Shown here: piece by piece, positions 43,709 to 55,732 of the stretch
How positions within the stretch are numbered: position 1 is the stretch's first letter
How the letters are laid out: each line of letters begins with the position of its first letter
Source: Candidatus Brachybacterium merdavium
Lineage (GTDB): Bacteria; Actinomycetota; Actinomycetes; Actinomycetales; Dermabacteraceae
Assembly: GCA_019118275.1 (NCBI GenBank)
Contig: DWZH01000042.1
Coordinates: forward strand, 58,654-122,653
Length of the DNA stretch: 64,000 nt
Direction of reading: 5' to 3'
Made by a program: the position numbers and the translations under genes
Notes under the pieces: generated by a model
The model's database searches: none
Seen by the model: only the letters and a program-made list of their open reading frames with translations
Told to the model about the DNA's origin: nothing

Positions 43709-44020
43709 TCACCGCGCGCGGCGGCTGCGCCAGACGGTGCGGAACTCGCCGGCCATCCGCAGGGGCTTGGACAGCGTCCGCACCGGCAGCGAGGTCGCCA
43801 GCTCCCCGGGGTCCCTGCGCAGGCGTCGCATCAGGCGCCCCGGTTTGCTCGAGATGCGCTGACGCAGGTCCGGCAGGTAGTCCTCGCTGACATCGAGGCG
43901 GGTGACCGCACCGCAGCCGGCGCACTGGATCTCCGAGACGAAGCGACCGGCATAGACCACCACGTGCTCCGCCTCCTGCTCGCAGGCGATGCACCGCAGG
44001 TAGCTCTCCTGGACGCTCAT
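43709..44020 (-). CDS. Small zinc-ribbon protein of unknown function
   Basis: This 103-residue protein has two CxxC pairs in its first 40 residues (LRCIACEQEAEHVV and IQCAGCGAVTRL), a zinc-ribbon arrangement, then a basic C-terminal half (RQRISSKPGRLMRRLRRD; RTVWRSRRAR). It begins 10 bases after the stop of the intact ispD-like gene on the same strand, with GAGGAG upstream, so the two are probably co-transcribed. I do not recognise the family. The basic tail suggests nucleic-acid or acidic-partner binding, which is inference. Confidence 0.6.
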   Translation of the reverse strand: MSVQESYLRCIACEQEAEHVVVYAGRFVSEIQCAGCGAVTRLDVSEDYLPDLRQRISSKPGRLMRRLRRDPGELATSLPVRTLSKPLRMAGEFRTVWRSRRAR

Positions 44021-44030
44021 CGGCTCCTCC

Positions 44031-44816
44031 TCACCCTGTTCTCAAACCTAGCGCGGTCACCACGTCCTGCGCCAGGAGAAGGTCCTGGGCGTAGGTGATC
44101 TTGAAGTTGGTCTCCTCGCCCCGGACCCAGGTCACCGGGATATCGGTGTACTCCTCGGCGCAGGAGGCGGTGTCGGTGCCCACGAATCCGTGGCGGGCGG
44201 CCGCCTCATAGGCATCCAGGATCGTCGCCGCGCGGAAGCCCTGGGGGGTCTGCACCCGCACCAGGACCCCCGGGTCGAAGCGCCCGGTCGCCAGCAGCTC
44301 CCCGTCACCCACGGGCGCGATGTCGTCGGCCGGGATGCCCGGCACCGCTCCCCCGGCCTCGCGCGCCGCGTGCAGGACCGCCGCGGCCAGGCCGTGGGAC
44401 ACCAGCGGCCTGGCCGCGTCGTGGATCAGCACCGTGTCCACGGCCCCCGAGTCGATCCGGTCGGCGAGATGACGCAGGGCCAGCAGCTCGGACTCTTGAC
44501 GGGTGTCCCCTCCGGTGATGATCTCCAGGCGGTGATCGGTCTCGCGGCCGGCCACGAAGCGTGCGTGCTCGAGGTCCTCGGGGCGCACCACGAACACCAG
44601 CAGCCCGACACCCTCGACGGAGCCCAAGGTGTTCAGCCCCCAGCTGGCGATGGAGCGACCGGCCAACGGCAGGAAGGCCTTGTTCATGTCGGCACCCACG
44701 CGGGTGCCGGACCCTCCGGCGAGCACCACCGCGGCCGCGCGGCCGCGGAGGCGGTGGGCACGCTGGCGTCGGGAGGCGGTCACCCAGGCATCGTAGACGG
44801 CCCGCACCGGCCTCAT
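44031..44816 (-). CDS. ispD: IspD/TarI-family cytidylyltransferase (intact active site)
   Basis: This enzyme probably makes CDP-ME from MEP and CTP in isoprenoid synthesis. The 261-residue frame contains the catalytic loop LAGGSGTRVGADMNKAFLPLAG (R39, K46), VLIHDAARPLV, VQTPQGFRAATIL, TDTASCAEEY and the substrate lysine in ETNFKITYAQDLLLAQ. About 25 basic residues precede the fold, and a start at a downstream GTG is possible. The gene is inverted relative to carD and ispF and lies next to the degenerate IspD-like gene, consistent with functional replacement. TarI (ribitol-5-phosphate) specificity cannot be excluded, since the families share all these motifs. Confidence 0.85.
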   Translation of the reverse strand: MRPVRAVYDAWVTASRRQRAHRLRGRAAAVVLAGGSGTRVGADMNKAFLPLAGRSIASWGLNTLGSVEGVGLLVFVVRPEDLEHARFVAGRETDHRLEIITGGDTRQESELLALRHLADRIDSGAVDTVLIHDAARPLVSHGLAAAVLHAAREAGGAVPGIPADDIAPVGDGELLATGRFDPGVLVRVQTPQGFRAATILDAYEAAARHGFVGTDTASCAEEYTDIPVTWVRGEETNFKITYAQDLLLAQDVVTALGLRTG

Positions 44817-44936
44817 GCACCGTGCAGGCGTAACGTGTCAGAATCAATGTCCGCCGGGGTGCTGCATGCGCTCGATGCGGCCCTGCACCCGCAGGGGCGC
44901 GCCCCTCGCGGCCCATCGTCGACCCCAGGAGCCCGA

Positions 44937-45236
44937 ATGCTCACCATCGCCATCGTCTGCGGCGCGGGGATCACCACTTCCTCGCTGATCGCGGAGCAGG
45001 TGCGTGACCACATCGCCTCCCGCGGCCGCACCGCCCACGTGATCCAGGCCACCGTGATGGACCTGCTCTCCCCCGACTTCACCGCGGATCTGGTGGTCAG
45101 CACGGTCGACCTGCCCGATGCGCTCGGCATCCCCCGTGTCTCGGGGATGCCGCTGCTGTTGGGGACGAGCCCGCAGGTCACCTATGACGACATCGACCGG
45201 CAGCTGGATCTGCTGCCTCCTCGGGACGAGGCGTGA
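44937..45236 (+). CDS. Orphan PTS EIIB-like protein (galactitol/lactose-type fold)
   Basis: This 99-residue protein resembles a sugar-PTS IIB subunit of the GatB group. The phosphorylatable cysteine is C8 in [22 protein letters not shown], a typical CGxGxxTS loop. AGGAG lies five bases before the ATG. No IIA, IIC, HPr or EI gene is nearby, and the stop overlaps the ispF start (TGATG), so it is co-translated with an isoprenoid enzyme. It could be a free IIB partner for a distant transporter or a repurposed phosphocarrier. The ORF track frame begins at 44190, far upstream, and is not used. Confidence 0.75.
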   Translation: MLTIAIVCGAGITTSSLIAEQVRDHIASRGRTAHVIQATVMDLLSPDFTADLVVSTVDLPDALGIPRVSGMPLLLGTSPQVTYDDIDRQLDLLPPRDEA

Positions 45237-45733
45237 TGGCCGTGCCCCTGCCCCGGGTCGGGATCGGGGTCGACGTCCACGCCCTGGCCGCCGAGGAGTC
45301 GCCGCGCCCGCTGTGGCTCGCCGGTCTGCGGTGGGAGGAGGAGCGCGGCCTGGACGGCCACTCCGATGGCGATGCGGCCTGCCACGCGGCCTGCGACGCC
45401 CTCTTCTCGGCCGCAGGCATCGGTGACCTCGGTGCTCACTTCGGCACCGGCCGGCCCGAGCTGGCCGAGGCCTCCGGCACCCGGCTGCTCGCTGAGGCCG
45501 CGCAACTCGTGCGCGAGGCGGGGTTCACCATCGGCAACCTCTCGATCCAGGTGATCGGGAACCGTCCCCGGCTCTCGCTGCGCCGGGAGGAGGCCTGCCA
45601 GGTGCTGAGCCGGGCCGCCGGCGCAGCGGTGTCCGTCTCCGGCACCACCGCGGATGGACTGGGGCTGACGGGACGTGGGGAGGGCGTGGCGGCCGTCGCC
45701 ACCGCCCTGGTGATCGCACAGGAGGCGCAGTGA
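45236..45733 (+). CDS. ispF: 2-C-methyl-D-erythritol 2,4-cyclodiphosphate synthase
   Basis: IspF cyclises CDP-ME 2-phosphate to MEcPP in the MEP pathway. It is 165 residues with zinc ligands in GIGVDVHAL (D13, H15) and [17 protein letters not shown], then [13 protein letters not shown] and a [17 protein letters not shown] loop near residue 142. The start codon overlaps the IIB stop; a GTG three bases earlier is an equally possible start. In mycobacteria it directly follows ispD; here about 1.6 kb with two inverted genes and the IIB gene separates it from the degenerate ispD-like copy. Confidence 0.95.
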   Translation: MAVPLPRVGIGVDVHALAAEESPRPLWLAGLRWEEERGLDGHSDGDAACHAACDALFSAAGIGDLGAHFGTGRPELAEASGTRLLAEAAQLVREAGFTIGNLSIQVIGNRPRLSLRREEACQVLSRAAGAAVSVSGTTADGLGLTGRGEGVAAVATALVIAQEAQ

Positions 45734-47043
45734 GCACGTTCGAGTCCATGCACACGGCGGAGCTGCCGCTGTCGGCCGAGGACGTCGAGGCCGCCGCCCG
45801 GCGGCTCGGCCCTGTGCTGCGCCGCACCCCCCTCGAGCTCAGCCATCGGCTCAGCGAGCTGACCGGCGTGCCCGTGTGGCTCAAGCGCGAGGACCTGCAA
45901 GCGGTGCGGTCCTACAAGCTGCGTGGGGCGCACCTGTTCATGGATTCCCTCGATGCGGCGGACCGGGAGGCGGGGGTCGTCGCGGCCAGCGCCGGAAACC
46001 ATGCCCAGGGCGTCGCCGAGGCCTGCCGCACCCTCGGGATCCGGGGACGGATCTACGTCCCCGGCACCACTCCTCGCCAGAAGCGGGAGCGGATCACCGC
46101 GATCGGCGGGGAGATGGTCGAGCTGATCCTGGTCGGCGACAGCTTCGATGACGCCGCGGAGACCGCGGCCGACGACGCGGAGCGCACCGGTGCCACCCAG
46201 GTGCCGCCCTTCGACCATCCGCTGACCATGGCCGGCCAGGGCACCGTCGCCTCCGAGGCGGTCGAGCAGCTGCGCACCGAGCACGGCCGCGAGCCCTCGA
46301 CCATGGTGCTGCCGGTCGGCGGGGGCGGCCTGCTGGGCGGCTGCGGGGCGTGGCTGCATGAGCGCACCCCCTCGCTGCGGATCGTCGGCGTCGAGCCTGC
46401 CGGGGCGGGGTCGATGGCTGCGGCGGTGCGAGCCGGCCGCCCGGTGACGCTGAACGAGCTGGACCGCTTCGTCGACGGCGCCTCGGTGCGCCGGGTGGGC
46501 CTCTCCCCACTGCGGATGGTGCAGGCGATCACCCCGGAGCTGATCTCGGTCGACGAGGGCGCGGTGTGCACCGAGATGCTCTCGCTCTACCAGGTCGAGG
46601 GGATCATCGCCGAACCGGCGGGGGCCCTCGCGGCCGCTGCCGTGTCCACCGGGGCCATCGGACATCTGGGGACCCGCGCGGCGGACTCCGACGACGGTGA
46701 CGTGGTGGTGGTGGTCTCGGGCGGCAACAACGACGTCTCCCGCTACAGCGAGGTGGTCGAGCGGTCCCTGGTCCACGAGGGGCTCAAGCACTACTTCCTG
46801 GTGACCTTCGCCCAGGAACCGGGGGCGCTGCGCCGCTTCCTGGACCAGGTGCTCGGCCCCCACGACGACATCGTGCTGTTCGATTACATCAAGCGCAACA
46901 ACCGGGAGCAGGGACCGGCGCTGGTGGGGCTGGAGATCGGCGACCGCGAGGACCTCGAGCCGCTGATGAGCCGGATGGCCGCCTCGAACATGGAGATCGA
47001 GAGGATCGACCCCTCCGACCCGATCTACCGCTACCTGACCTGA
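45730..47043 (+). CDS. ilvA: Threonine ammonia-lyase IlvA
   Basis: This PLP enzyme deaminates threonine to 2-oxobutyrate for isoleucine synthesis. It is 437 residues. The PLP lysine is K63 in [26 protein letters not shown] near residue 94 and the phosphate-binding [11 protein letters not shown] near 195 are intact. The C-terminal regulatory domain (about 345-437) is of the short, single ACT-like type ([23 protein letters not shown]), as in actinobacterial and Bacillus biosynthetic enzymes. The GTG start overlaps the ispF stop (GTGA). Feedback by isoleucine is expected from the family. Confidence 0.93.
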   Translation: MSTFESMHTAELPLSAEDVEAAARRLGPVLRRTPLELSHRLSELTGVPVWLKREDLQAVRSYKLRGAHLFMDSLDAADREAGVVAASAGNHAQGVAEACRTLGIRGRIYVPGTTPRQKRERITAIGGEMVELILVGDSFDDAAETAADDAERTGATQVPPFDHPLTMAGQGTVASEAVEQLRTEHGREPSTMVLPVGGGGLLGGCGAWLHERTPSLRIVGVEPAGAGSMAAAVRAGRPVTLNELDRFVDGASVRRVGLSPLRMVQAITPELISVDEGAVCTEMLSLYQVEGIIAEPAGALAAAAVSTGAIGHLGTRAADSDDGDVVVVVSGGNNDVSRYSEVVERSLVHEGLKHYFLVTFAQEPGALRRFLDQVLGPHDDIVLFDYIKRNNREQGPALVGLEIGDREDLEPLMSRMAASNMEIERIDPSDPIYRYLT

Positions 47044-47090
47044 ACGGGGCCGCGCCGATGCCGGTCATGGCGGGGCCGCCGGTGCCGGGC

Positions 47091-48056
47091 TCAGGCGCCC
47101 GCGCGCGCCTCGACGGCGGAGCGGACGATGTCGTCCAGCGTCTTCGTCGACTCCCAGCCCAGGGTCTCGCGGATCCGGTCGGTCGAGCAGATCAGCCGCG
47201 CCGGATCCCCGGCCCGGCGCTCACCGATCTCCGGGGTGATCTCGATGCCCTTGGCACGGGCGATGGCCTCGATCACCTCGAGCACGCTCGAGCCGGTGCC
47301 GGTGCCGACGTTGAACACCCGGTGGGGGCGCTGCTCTCCGCGCAGGTACTCCAGCGCGGCGACATGGGCGTCGGCCAGGTCGAGCACGTGGACGTAGTCG
47401 CGGACGCAGGTGCCGTCGGGCGTGTCGTAGTCGTCGCCGAACACCACCGGTGCACGGCCCTGCTCGAGCTGGTCCAGGACGATCGGGACCAGGTTCATCA
47501 CCGCGGTGTCGGCCAGCTCCGGCCAGCCGGAGCCGGCGACGTTGAAGTAGCGCAGCGCCACCGTCCGCAGGCCGTGGGCCCGTTCCGCGTCGGCCAGCAT
47601 CCACTCCCCCACGTACTTCGTGGCGCCGTAGGGGTTGATCGGCTGCGGGGTGAGGTCCTCGGTCACCAGGTCCACGTCGGGCATGCCGTAGACGGCGGCC
47701 GAGGAGGAGAAGACCACATCGCGGATCCCGGCGCTCGCGCAGGCGGACAGCACGTTGGCCAGCCCCCCCACGTTGTCGTGCCAGTACATCTCGGGCTCGA
47801 CGACGGATTCGCCGACCTGCTTGTGGGCGGCGAAGTGGATCACGGAGTCGGCGCCGGAGGCACGCAGGTGGGAGGCGAGCTTCTCGCTCGCGTCCGGGAG
47901 CGTGATGTCGATCTGCACCAGCTCGGCACCTGCGGTGCGCTCCTCCTTGCCGGTGATCAGGCTGTCGACCACGACGACCCGCTCCCCCTTCTCCAGGAGG
48001 AGCCGCACCACGTGCGACCCGATGTATCCAGCGCCACCGATCACGAGAGTCGTCAT
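47091..48056 (-). CDS. galE: UDP-glucose 4-epimerase
   Basis: GalE interconverts UDP-glucose and UDP-galactose for polysaccharides and galactose use. It is 321 residues. The NAD-binding motif is VIGGAGYIGSHVV at residues 6-18, catalytic residues are S119 (VVFSSSAAVYG), Y143 and K147 (NPYGATKYVGEW), and FHFAAHKQVGES-like substrate contacts appear as VIHFAAHKQVGES. The ORF track start at 48095 is rejected for the ATG at 48056, where the Rossmann motif starts properly and TAAACT lies seven bases upstream. It is convergent with ilvA. Confidence 0.94.
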   Translation of the reverse strand: MTTLVIGGAGYIGSHVVRLLLEKGERVVVVDSLITGKEERTAGAELVQIDITLPDASEKLASHLRASGADSVIHFAAHKQVGESVVEPEMYWHDNVGGLANVLSACASAGIRDVVFSSSAAVYGMPDVDLVTEDLTPQPINPYGATKYVGEWMLADAERAHGLRTVALRYFNVAGSGWPELADTAVMNLVPIVLDQLEQGRAPVVFGDDYDTPDGTCVRDYVHVLDLADAHVAALEYLRGEQRPHRVFNVGTGTGSSVLEVIEAIARAKGIEITPEIGERRAGDPARLICSTDRIRETLGWESTKTLDDIVRSAVEARAGA

Positions 48057-48063
48057 GGGCGCG

Positions 48064-48069
48064 AGTTTA
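48064..48069 (-). promoter_or_regulatory. -10 element upstream of galE
   Basis: The minus strand reads TAAACT, seven bases, then ATG. The spacing is one base longer than most leaderless cases here, and no Shine-Dalgarno sequence is present. Confidence 0.5.
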
Positions 48070-48124
48070 CCCCGGCAGAGCCCCGCTCCTGACATCGGGG
48101 CCCGCGGGAGCGTGGGCGTCCGGC

Positions 48125-51970
<3,846 letters not shown>

Positions 51971-52109
51971 GCGCGTCCTCGCCCCTTCGGCCTCGATGAG
52001 AGGCACGTGTCGGCTACCTGTCGTCCCCCTGCCTGCCGATGGGCCGGCCGCCGCTCCGTGGACCCGGCCGCACCGGTCCGGCCATCGCGGGAATCCGCCC
52101 GCTCAATGA

Positions 52110-52128
52110 CACTTGTTCTTTACAAGTG
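52110..52128. promoter_or_regulatory. Inverted-repeat operator of the HxlR operon
   Basis: CACTTGT-TCTTT-ACAAGTG is a perfect 7-bp inverted repeat in a locally AT-rich patch. It overlaps a -35-like TTGTTC (52113-52118), which lies 18 bases upstream of TAGGGT. This is the expected layout for autorepression by the adjacent HxlR-type regulator. Confidence 0.7.
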
Positions 52129-52136
52129 AATGATTG

Positions 52137-52142
52137 TAGGGT
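52137..52142 (+). promoter_or_regulatory. -10 element of the leaderless hxlR-like promoter
   Basis: TAGGGT-GCAAGC-ATG: six bases separate the -10 from the start codon, with a -35 TTGTTC 18 bases further upstream inside the inverted repeat. Confidence 0.65.
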
Positions 52143-52148
52143 GCAAGC

Positions 52149-52835
52149 ATGCGCACCTATGGCGATGCCTGCGGGATCACCCGGGCTCTTGATCTGATCG
52201 GCGAGCGCTGGGCCCTGCCGGTCGTCCGGGAGCTGCTGCTCGGTCCTCGGCGCTACTCGGATCTGCGCGAGGCCCTGCCGGGGATCAGCACGAACATCCT
52301 GGGCAGTCGCCTCAAAGAGCTCACCGAGGCGGGCGTCGTGCACAGACGGCGACTCGGCCCACCCGCTGCGGCCACGGTCTACGAGCTCACCGCATGGGGT
52401 GCCCAGCTCGAACCCATCCTGCTCCAGCTGGGGCGATGGGCCGCGCACACCCCGGTCGATCTGAGGGAGCAGGCCTTCAGCGTCTCCTCCTTCGCGCTCT
52501 CTCTGCGGACGACCTTCGATGCCGACACCGCCGGGGAGGTCGAGCTGCACCTGTGGTTCGTGATCGGGGAGGAGATCCTCGACGCCCGTATCCAGCGCGG
52601 CGATTTCCAGATCCAGCGCCTACCGCAGTCCTCCGACTCTCCCCCGCCCTCCCGAGACCGCCCGCCCCGAATCGACTCGGATCCCAAGACCCTGGCCGCG
52701 ATCATCCACGCGGGGCTGCCCCCGGCCGAGGCTGCCGACCAGGGTGCACTCCGGGTCGAGGGATCACCCGATGTGCTGCCCGCCTTCGCCCGCTGCTTCA
52801 AGCTCCCCGAACCACCGGTGGAAGGACACCCATGA
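52149..52835 (+). CDS. HxlR-family winged-helix transcriptional regulator with C-terminal ligand-type domain
   Basis: This 228-residue regulator leads a three-gene operon. The N-terminal HxlR winged helix (about 1-100) has ALDLIGERWALPVVRELLLGPRRYSDLREALPGISTNILGSRLKELTEAGVV. The C-terminal half (about 105-228) has EVELHLWFVIGEEILDARIQRG and resembles an SCP2/sterol-carrier-like ligand pocket found in longer HxlR proteins. A perfect inverted repeat overlaps its promoter. Its stop overlaps the start of the first DHFR-fold reductase gene, so it probably senses a compound related to those enzymes. Confidence 0.88.
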   Translation: MRTYGDACGITRALDLIGERWALPVVRELLLGPRRYSDLREALPGISTNILGSRLKELTEAGVVHRRRLGPPAAATVYELTAWGAQLEPILLQLGRWAAHTPVDLREQAFSVSSFALSLRTTFDADTAGEVELHLWFVIGEEILDARIQRGDFQIQRLPQSSDSPPPSRDRPPRIDSDPKTLAAIIHAGLPPAEAADQGALRVEGSPDVLPAFARCFKLPEPPVEGHP

Positions 52836-53476
52836 ACAGCTCGGACGCATCATCGCGCGGCACCGTCGTCGCCGACATCTCCATGTCCCTGGACGGCTTC
52901 ATCACCGGTCCCGGCCCGGACCTCGAGCATGGCCTGGGACGCGGCGGGGAGGCGATCCAGCAGTGGGTCTTCGCCTCCCACGACTCGCCCCGGGACCGCG
53001 CCATCCTCGAATCAGCCGATCAGAGCACCGGAGCAGTGGTGATGGGCCGGCGCACCTTCGACTTCATCGACGGGCCCCACGGGTGGGACGAGGAGGTCAG
53101 CTACTCCTACGACCATCCCACCCCGTCCCTGCCCCCGATCTTCGTGGTCACCCATCAGGTCCCGGCCCGCCCTCGTCACAGCGGCTTCACCTACGTGACC
53201 ACCGGCATCGAGGCGGCGCTCACCCGGGCACGCGAGGCCGCAGGCGAACGGGAGGTGGTGATCATGGGCGGCGCCTCGGTGATCGCCCAAGCCCTCACAG
53301 CCCGGCTGGTCGACCGGATCCGCATCCACCTCTCCCCCGTGCTCATGGGCGCGGGGACCCCACTGTTCGAGCTGGTCGACGAGACGATCCAGCTCCTCCA
53401 GGAGGACGTCGTGATCACCCCGAACGTCAGCCATCTGACCTACACGGTCGACACAGAGCGAAGGACTCGACGATGA
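52832..53476 (+). CDS. DHFR/RibD C-terminal-fold reductase 1
   Basis: This 214-residue protein belongs to the dihydrofolate-reductase-like RibD_C superfamily. VVADISMSLDGFITGPGPDLEHGLGRGG begins the fold, VVMGRRTFDFIDGPHGW is the nucleotide-binding segment, and EVVIMGGASVIAQALTARLVDRIRIHLSPVLMGAGTPLF contains the GGA phosphate loop and the conserved strand. The start overlaps the HxlR stop (ATGA), and the stop overlaps the next paralogue. The ORF track frame begins in the regulator gene and is not the start. Substrate unknown; these proteins are NADPH-dependent by family. Confidence 0.85.
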   Translation: MNSSDASSRGTVVADISMSLDGFITGPGPDLEHGLGRGGEAIQQWVFASHDSPRDRAILESADQSTGAVVMGRRTFDFIDGPHGWDEEVSYSYDHPTPSLPPIFVVTHQVPARPRHSGFTYVTTGIEAALTRAREAAGEREVVIMGGASVIAQALTARLVDRIRIHLSPVLMGAGTPLFELVDETIQLLQEDVVITPNVSHLTYTVDTERRTRR

Positions 53477-54114
53477 GACTCAGCATCAACCTGTTCATGA
53501 CCCTCGACGGCGTCTCCCAGTCCCCGGGCGGTCCCGAGGAGGACACCCGGGGTGGCTTCGACCGTGGAGGCTGGCTGATGCCCGTCTTCGACGAGGGCTG
53601 CGGCCGCGCGGTCGACCACTGGTTCTCGCACACCTCCGCGCTGCTGCTCGGACGCAGCACCTTCGACACCTTCGCCGGCCACTGGCCCGAGGTGACCGAT
53701 CCGAAGGACCGGGTCGCCGCGCAGATCAACCACGGCCCGAAATACGTGGTCACCTCATCGCCGGTCGGCGAGGTCTGGGCGGACACCACCACGGTGCTCG
53801 GCGCAGACTTCCTCGACCGGGTCCAGGAGCTGCGGCAGCAGCCCGGGGACGAGCTGCAGGTCCATGGCTCCATCCATCTCGCGCGGTCACTGCATGAGGC
53901 CGGGCTGGTCGACGTCTACCGGTTCCTGATCGCACCGGTGATGGTCGGCCAGGGGGCGAGCATCTTCGGCGGCCAGGGCCTTGCCGGCAGCATGGACCTG
54001 ACCCGCGGCACGATCACCGACAGCGGGGTCATCTCCGTGGAGCTGACGCCCGGTGAGCTCCGCCAAGCCCGCGCCACCGCAGTCGACGGCGCGGACGTCA
54101 TCGAGGCGCTCTGA
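53473..54114 (+). CDS. DHFR/RibD C-terminal-fold reductase 2
   Basis: This 213-residue paralogue of the preceding gene shows only moderate similarity. LSINLFMTLDGVSQSPGGPEEDTRGGFDRGGWLMPVF is the N-terminal signature, ALLLGRSTFDTFAGHWPEV the nucleotide-binding segment, and LQVHGSIHLARSLHEAGLVDVYRFLIAPVMVGQGASIFGG the second half, with GSI in place of GGA. The start overlaps the previous stop (ATGA). Together with the HxlR gene it forms a compact regulator-reductase-reductase operon, closed by a hairpin terminator. Confidence 0.85.
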   Translation: MRLSINLFMTLDGVSQSPGGPEEDTRGGFDRGGWLMPVFDEGCGRAVDHWFSHTSALLLGRSTFDTFAGHWPEVTDPKDRVAAQINHGPKYVVTSSPVGEVWADTTTVLGADFLDRVQELRQQPGDELQVHGSIHLARSLHEAGLVDVYRFLIAPVMVGQGASIFGGQGLAGSMDLTRGTITDSGVISVELTPGELRQARATAVDGADVIEAL

Positions 54115-54130
54115 AGGCGCCACGGGCGCG

Positions 54131-54177
54131 GTCGGCCCGGACGACCGGCACATCGGCTCGTCTGCGGCCGGGCCGAC
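54131..54177. terminator. Hairpin between convergent reductase 2 and mycothione reductase genes
   Basis: GTCGGCCCGG (54131-54140) and CCGGGCCGAC (54168-54177) form a perfect 10-bp stem around a 27-base loop region that can pair further. Placed between two convergent stops, it can serve both. Confidence 0.6.
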
Positions 54178-54207
54178 TCGCGGGAGCGCTCATCCTCCCG
54201 CCTGCTC

Positions 54208-55638
54208 TCAGTCGATCAGCTCCAGCAGGGCGTTCTCGATCAGCTCGGGCATCGCCGGGTGGATCCAGTACTGGGTGGTGGCCAGGTCGCGGGCGGTCTG
54301 CCCGGTGCTCATGGCCTGGATCAACAGCTGGATCAGCGTGGTCGCCTCGGGACCGATCAGATGGGCGCCGAGGATCTCGGTGGTCTCGGCGTCGACGATG
54401 ATCTTGGCGAACCCGGTGGTGTCCTCCATCGCCCAGCCGTAGGCGATCGAGGCGTAGTCCTGATGGGCCACCCGAATCTGCCGGCCGGTGGTGCGAGCGG
54501 TCAGCTCGTCCATCCCCACCCAGGCCACCTGCGGGTGGGTGAACACGCCGTAGGGCACCGGCATGGTGTCCGAGGCGCGCAGCTGCTCGGGGTGGAGGAT
54601 GTTGTGGCGCACGATGCGCTGCTCGTGGTTGGCCACGTGCTTGAGCTGGTCGGCGCTGGAGAGGTCCCCGAGCGCCCAGATACCCTCGAGCACCTTCCCG
54701 CCACCGAGGACGCGCTGGTAGCGATCGACCACCACCCGCCCGTCGGCAGTGGTGTCGATGCCGGCGGCCGCCACGTCCAGCAGGTCGGAATTGGGGCGGC
54801 GCCCGGTCGCCACCAGCAGCTCCTCGGTCTTGACGACGACCTCGCGGCCATCGCGCGTGCCGCGCAGCTCGACCCCGGTGTCGGTGCGCCGGACGCTGGT
54901 GGTCTGCAGCGTGGTCTCCAGGTTCAGCCGCTCGCCGAGTATCTCGGTCAGGCGCGCGGAGACATCGGCATCGGCCTGGCGCAGCACCCGTCCCGAGCGG
55001 GCGATCACGGTGACCTCCACGCCCAGGGACGCGAAGATGTGCGCCATCTCGGCCGCCACCACACCGGAGCCGAGGATCGCGAGCGAGGCCGGCAGCTCGT
55101 CGACCCGCATGATGGTGTCCGAGGTATGGGGACGGGCGTCCTCGAGGCCGTCCACCGCAGGGAGTTCGGGCCGGGAGCCCGCTCCGAGCACGATGGTGTC
55201 GGCGGTGATGGTGCGCCGGGTGCCGTCGTTCATCGTCACCTGCAGCGTCTTGGGGCCGGTGAAGGTCGCGGTGCCGCGCAGCAGGGTCAGGTTCGCATTG
55301 TCCTGGTGCTCACGGCGGTACTCCTCGCCCCCGGCGCTGATGGGGTCGATCCGCCCGAAGATCCGGTCGCGGATCGCCGGCCAGTCCACGTGGCGAAGGA
55401 TCGCGCTGAGCCCGAACGGCGCCGAATCGGTCGCCGACAGCGCCCGATCGGCGGTGTGGACGAACATCTTGGAGGGGATGCAGCCCAGGTTCAGGCAGGT
55501 CCCACCGAAGACATGATCCGGGCCGACCCCTCGGTCGATGTGGGCGATGGAGCGGTCGGCGAACTCGGGGCCCGGGAAGGAGTTGGCCGAGCCGGAGCCG
55601 ATCAGGGCGATGTCGAAATGCGTCACGTCGTGGGTCAC
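54208..55638 (-). CDS. mtr: Mycothione reductase
   Basis: This FAD enzyme reduces mycothiol disulfide with NADPH, maintaining the actinobacterial thiol pool. It is 476 residues. The FAD motif is IALIGSGSANSFPG near residue 10, the redox disulfide is C48/C53 in GGTCLNLGCIPSKM, the NAD(P)-binding motif is LAILGSGVVAAEMA, and GIWALGDLS contacts FAD. The C-terminal HPAMPELIENALL supplies the active-site histidine. The short FAD-motif variant and FGGTCLNLGCIPSKMF fit mycothione reductase rather than lipoamide dehydrogenase. The GTG start follows TAACCT by six bases (leaderless). Confidence 0.92.
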   Translation of the reverse strand: MTHDVTHFDIALIGSGSANSFPGPEFADRSIAHIDRGVGPDHVFGGTCLNLGCIPSKMFVHTADRALSATDSAPFGLSAILRHVDWPAIRDRIFGRIDPISAGGEEYRREHQDNANLTLLRGTATFTGPKTLQVTMNDGTRRTITADTIVLGAGSRPELPAVDGLEDARPHTSDTIMRVDELPASLAILGSGVVAAEMAHIFASLGVEVTVIARSGRVLRQADADVSARLTEILGERLNLETTLQTTSVRRTDTGVELRGTRDGREVVVKTEELLVATGRRPNSDLLDVAAAGIDTTADGRVVVDRYQRVLGGGKVLEGIWALGDLSSADQLKHVANHEQRIVRHNILHPEQLRASDTMPVPYGVFTHPQVAWVGMDELTARTTGRQIRVAHQDYASIAYGWAMEDTTGFAKIIVDAETTEILGAHLIGPEATTLIQLLIQAMSTGQTARDLATTQYWIHPAMPELIENALLELID

Positions 55639-55644
55639 CAGCCC

Positions 55645-55650
55645 AGGTTA
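55645..55650 (-). promoter_or_regulatory. -10 element of the leaderless mtr promoter
   Basis: The minus strand reads TAACCT-GGGCTG-GTG, with six-base spacing to the GTG start. Confidence 0.55.
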
Positions 55651-55732
55651 GCTCGCCTGTCCGGGCCCCGGATGGGAGAATGGCGCGCGCCCGGGACCGT
55701 CCCCGTGGCCGATGCCCCTCGAGGAGGTCCCG

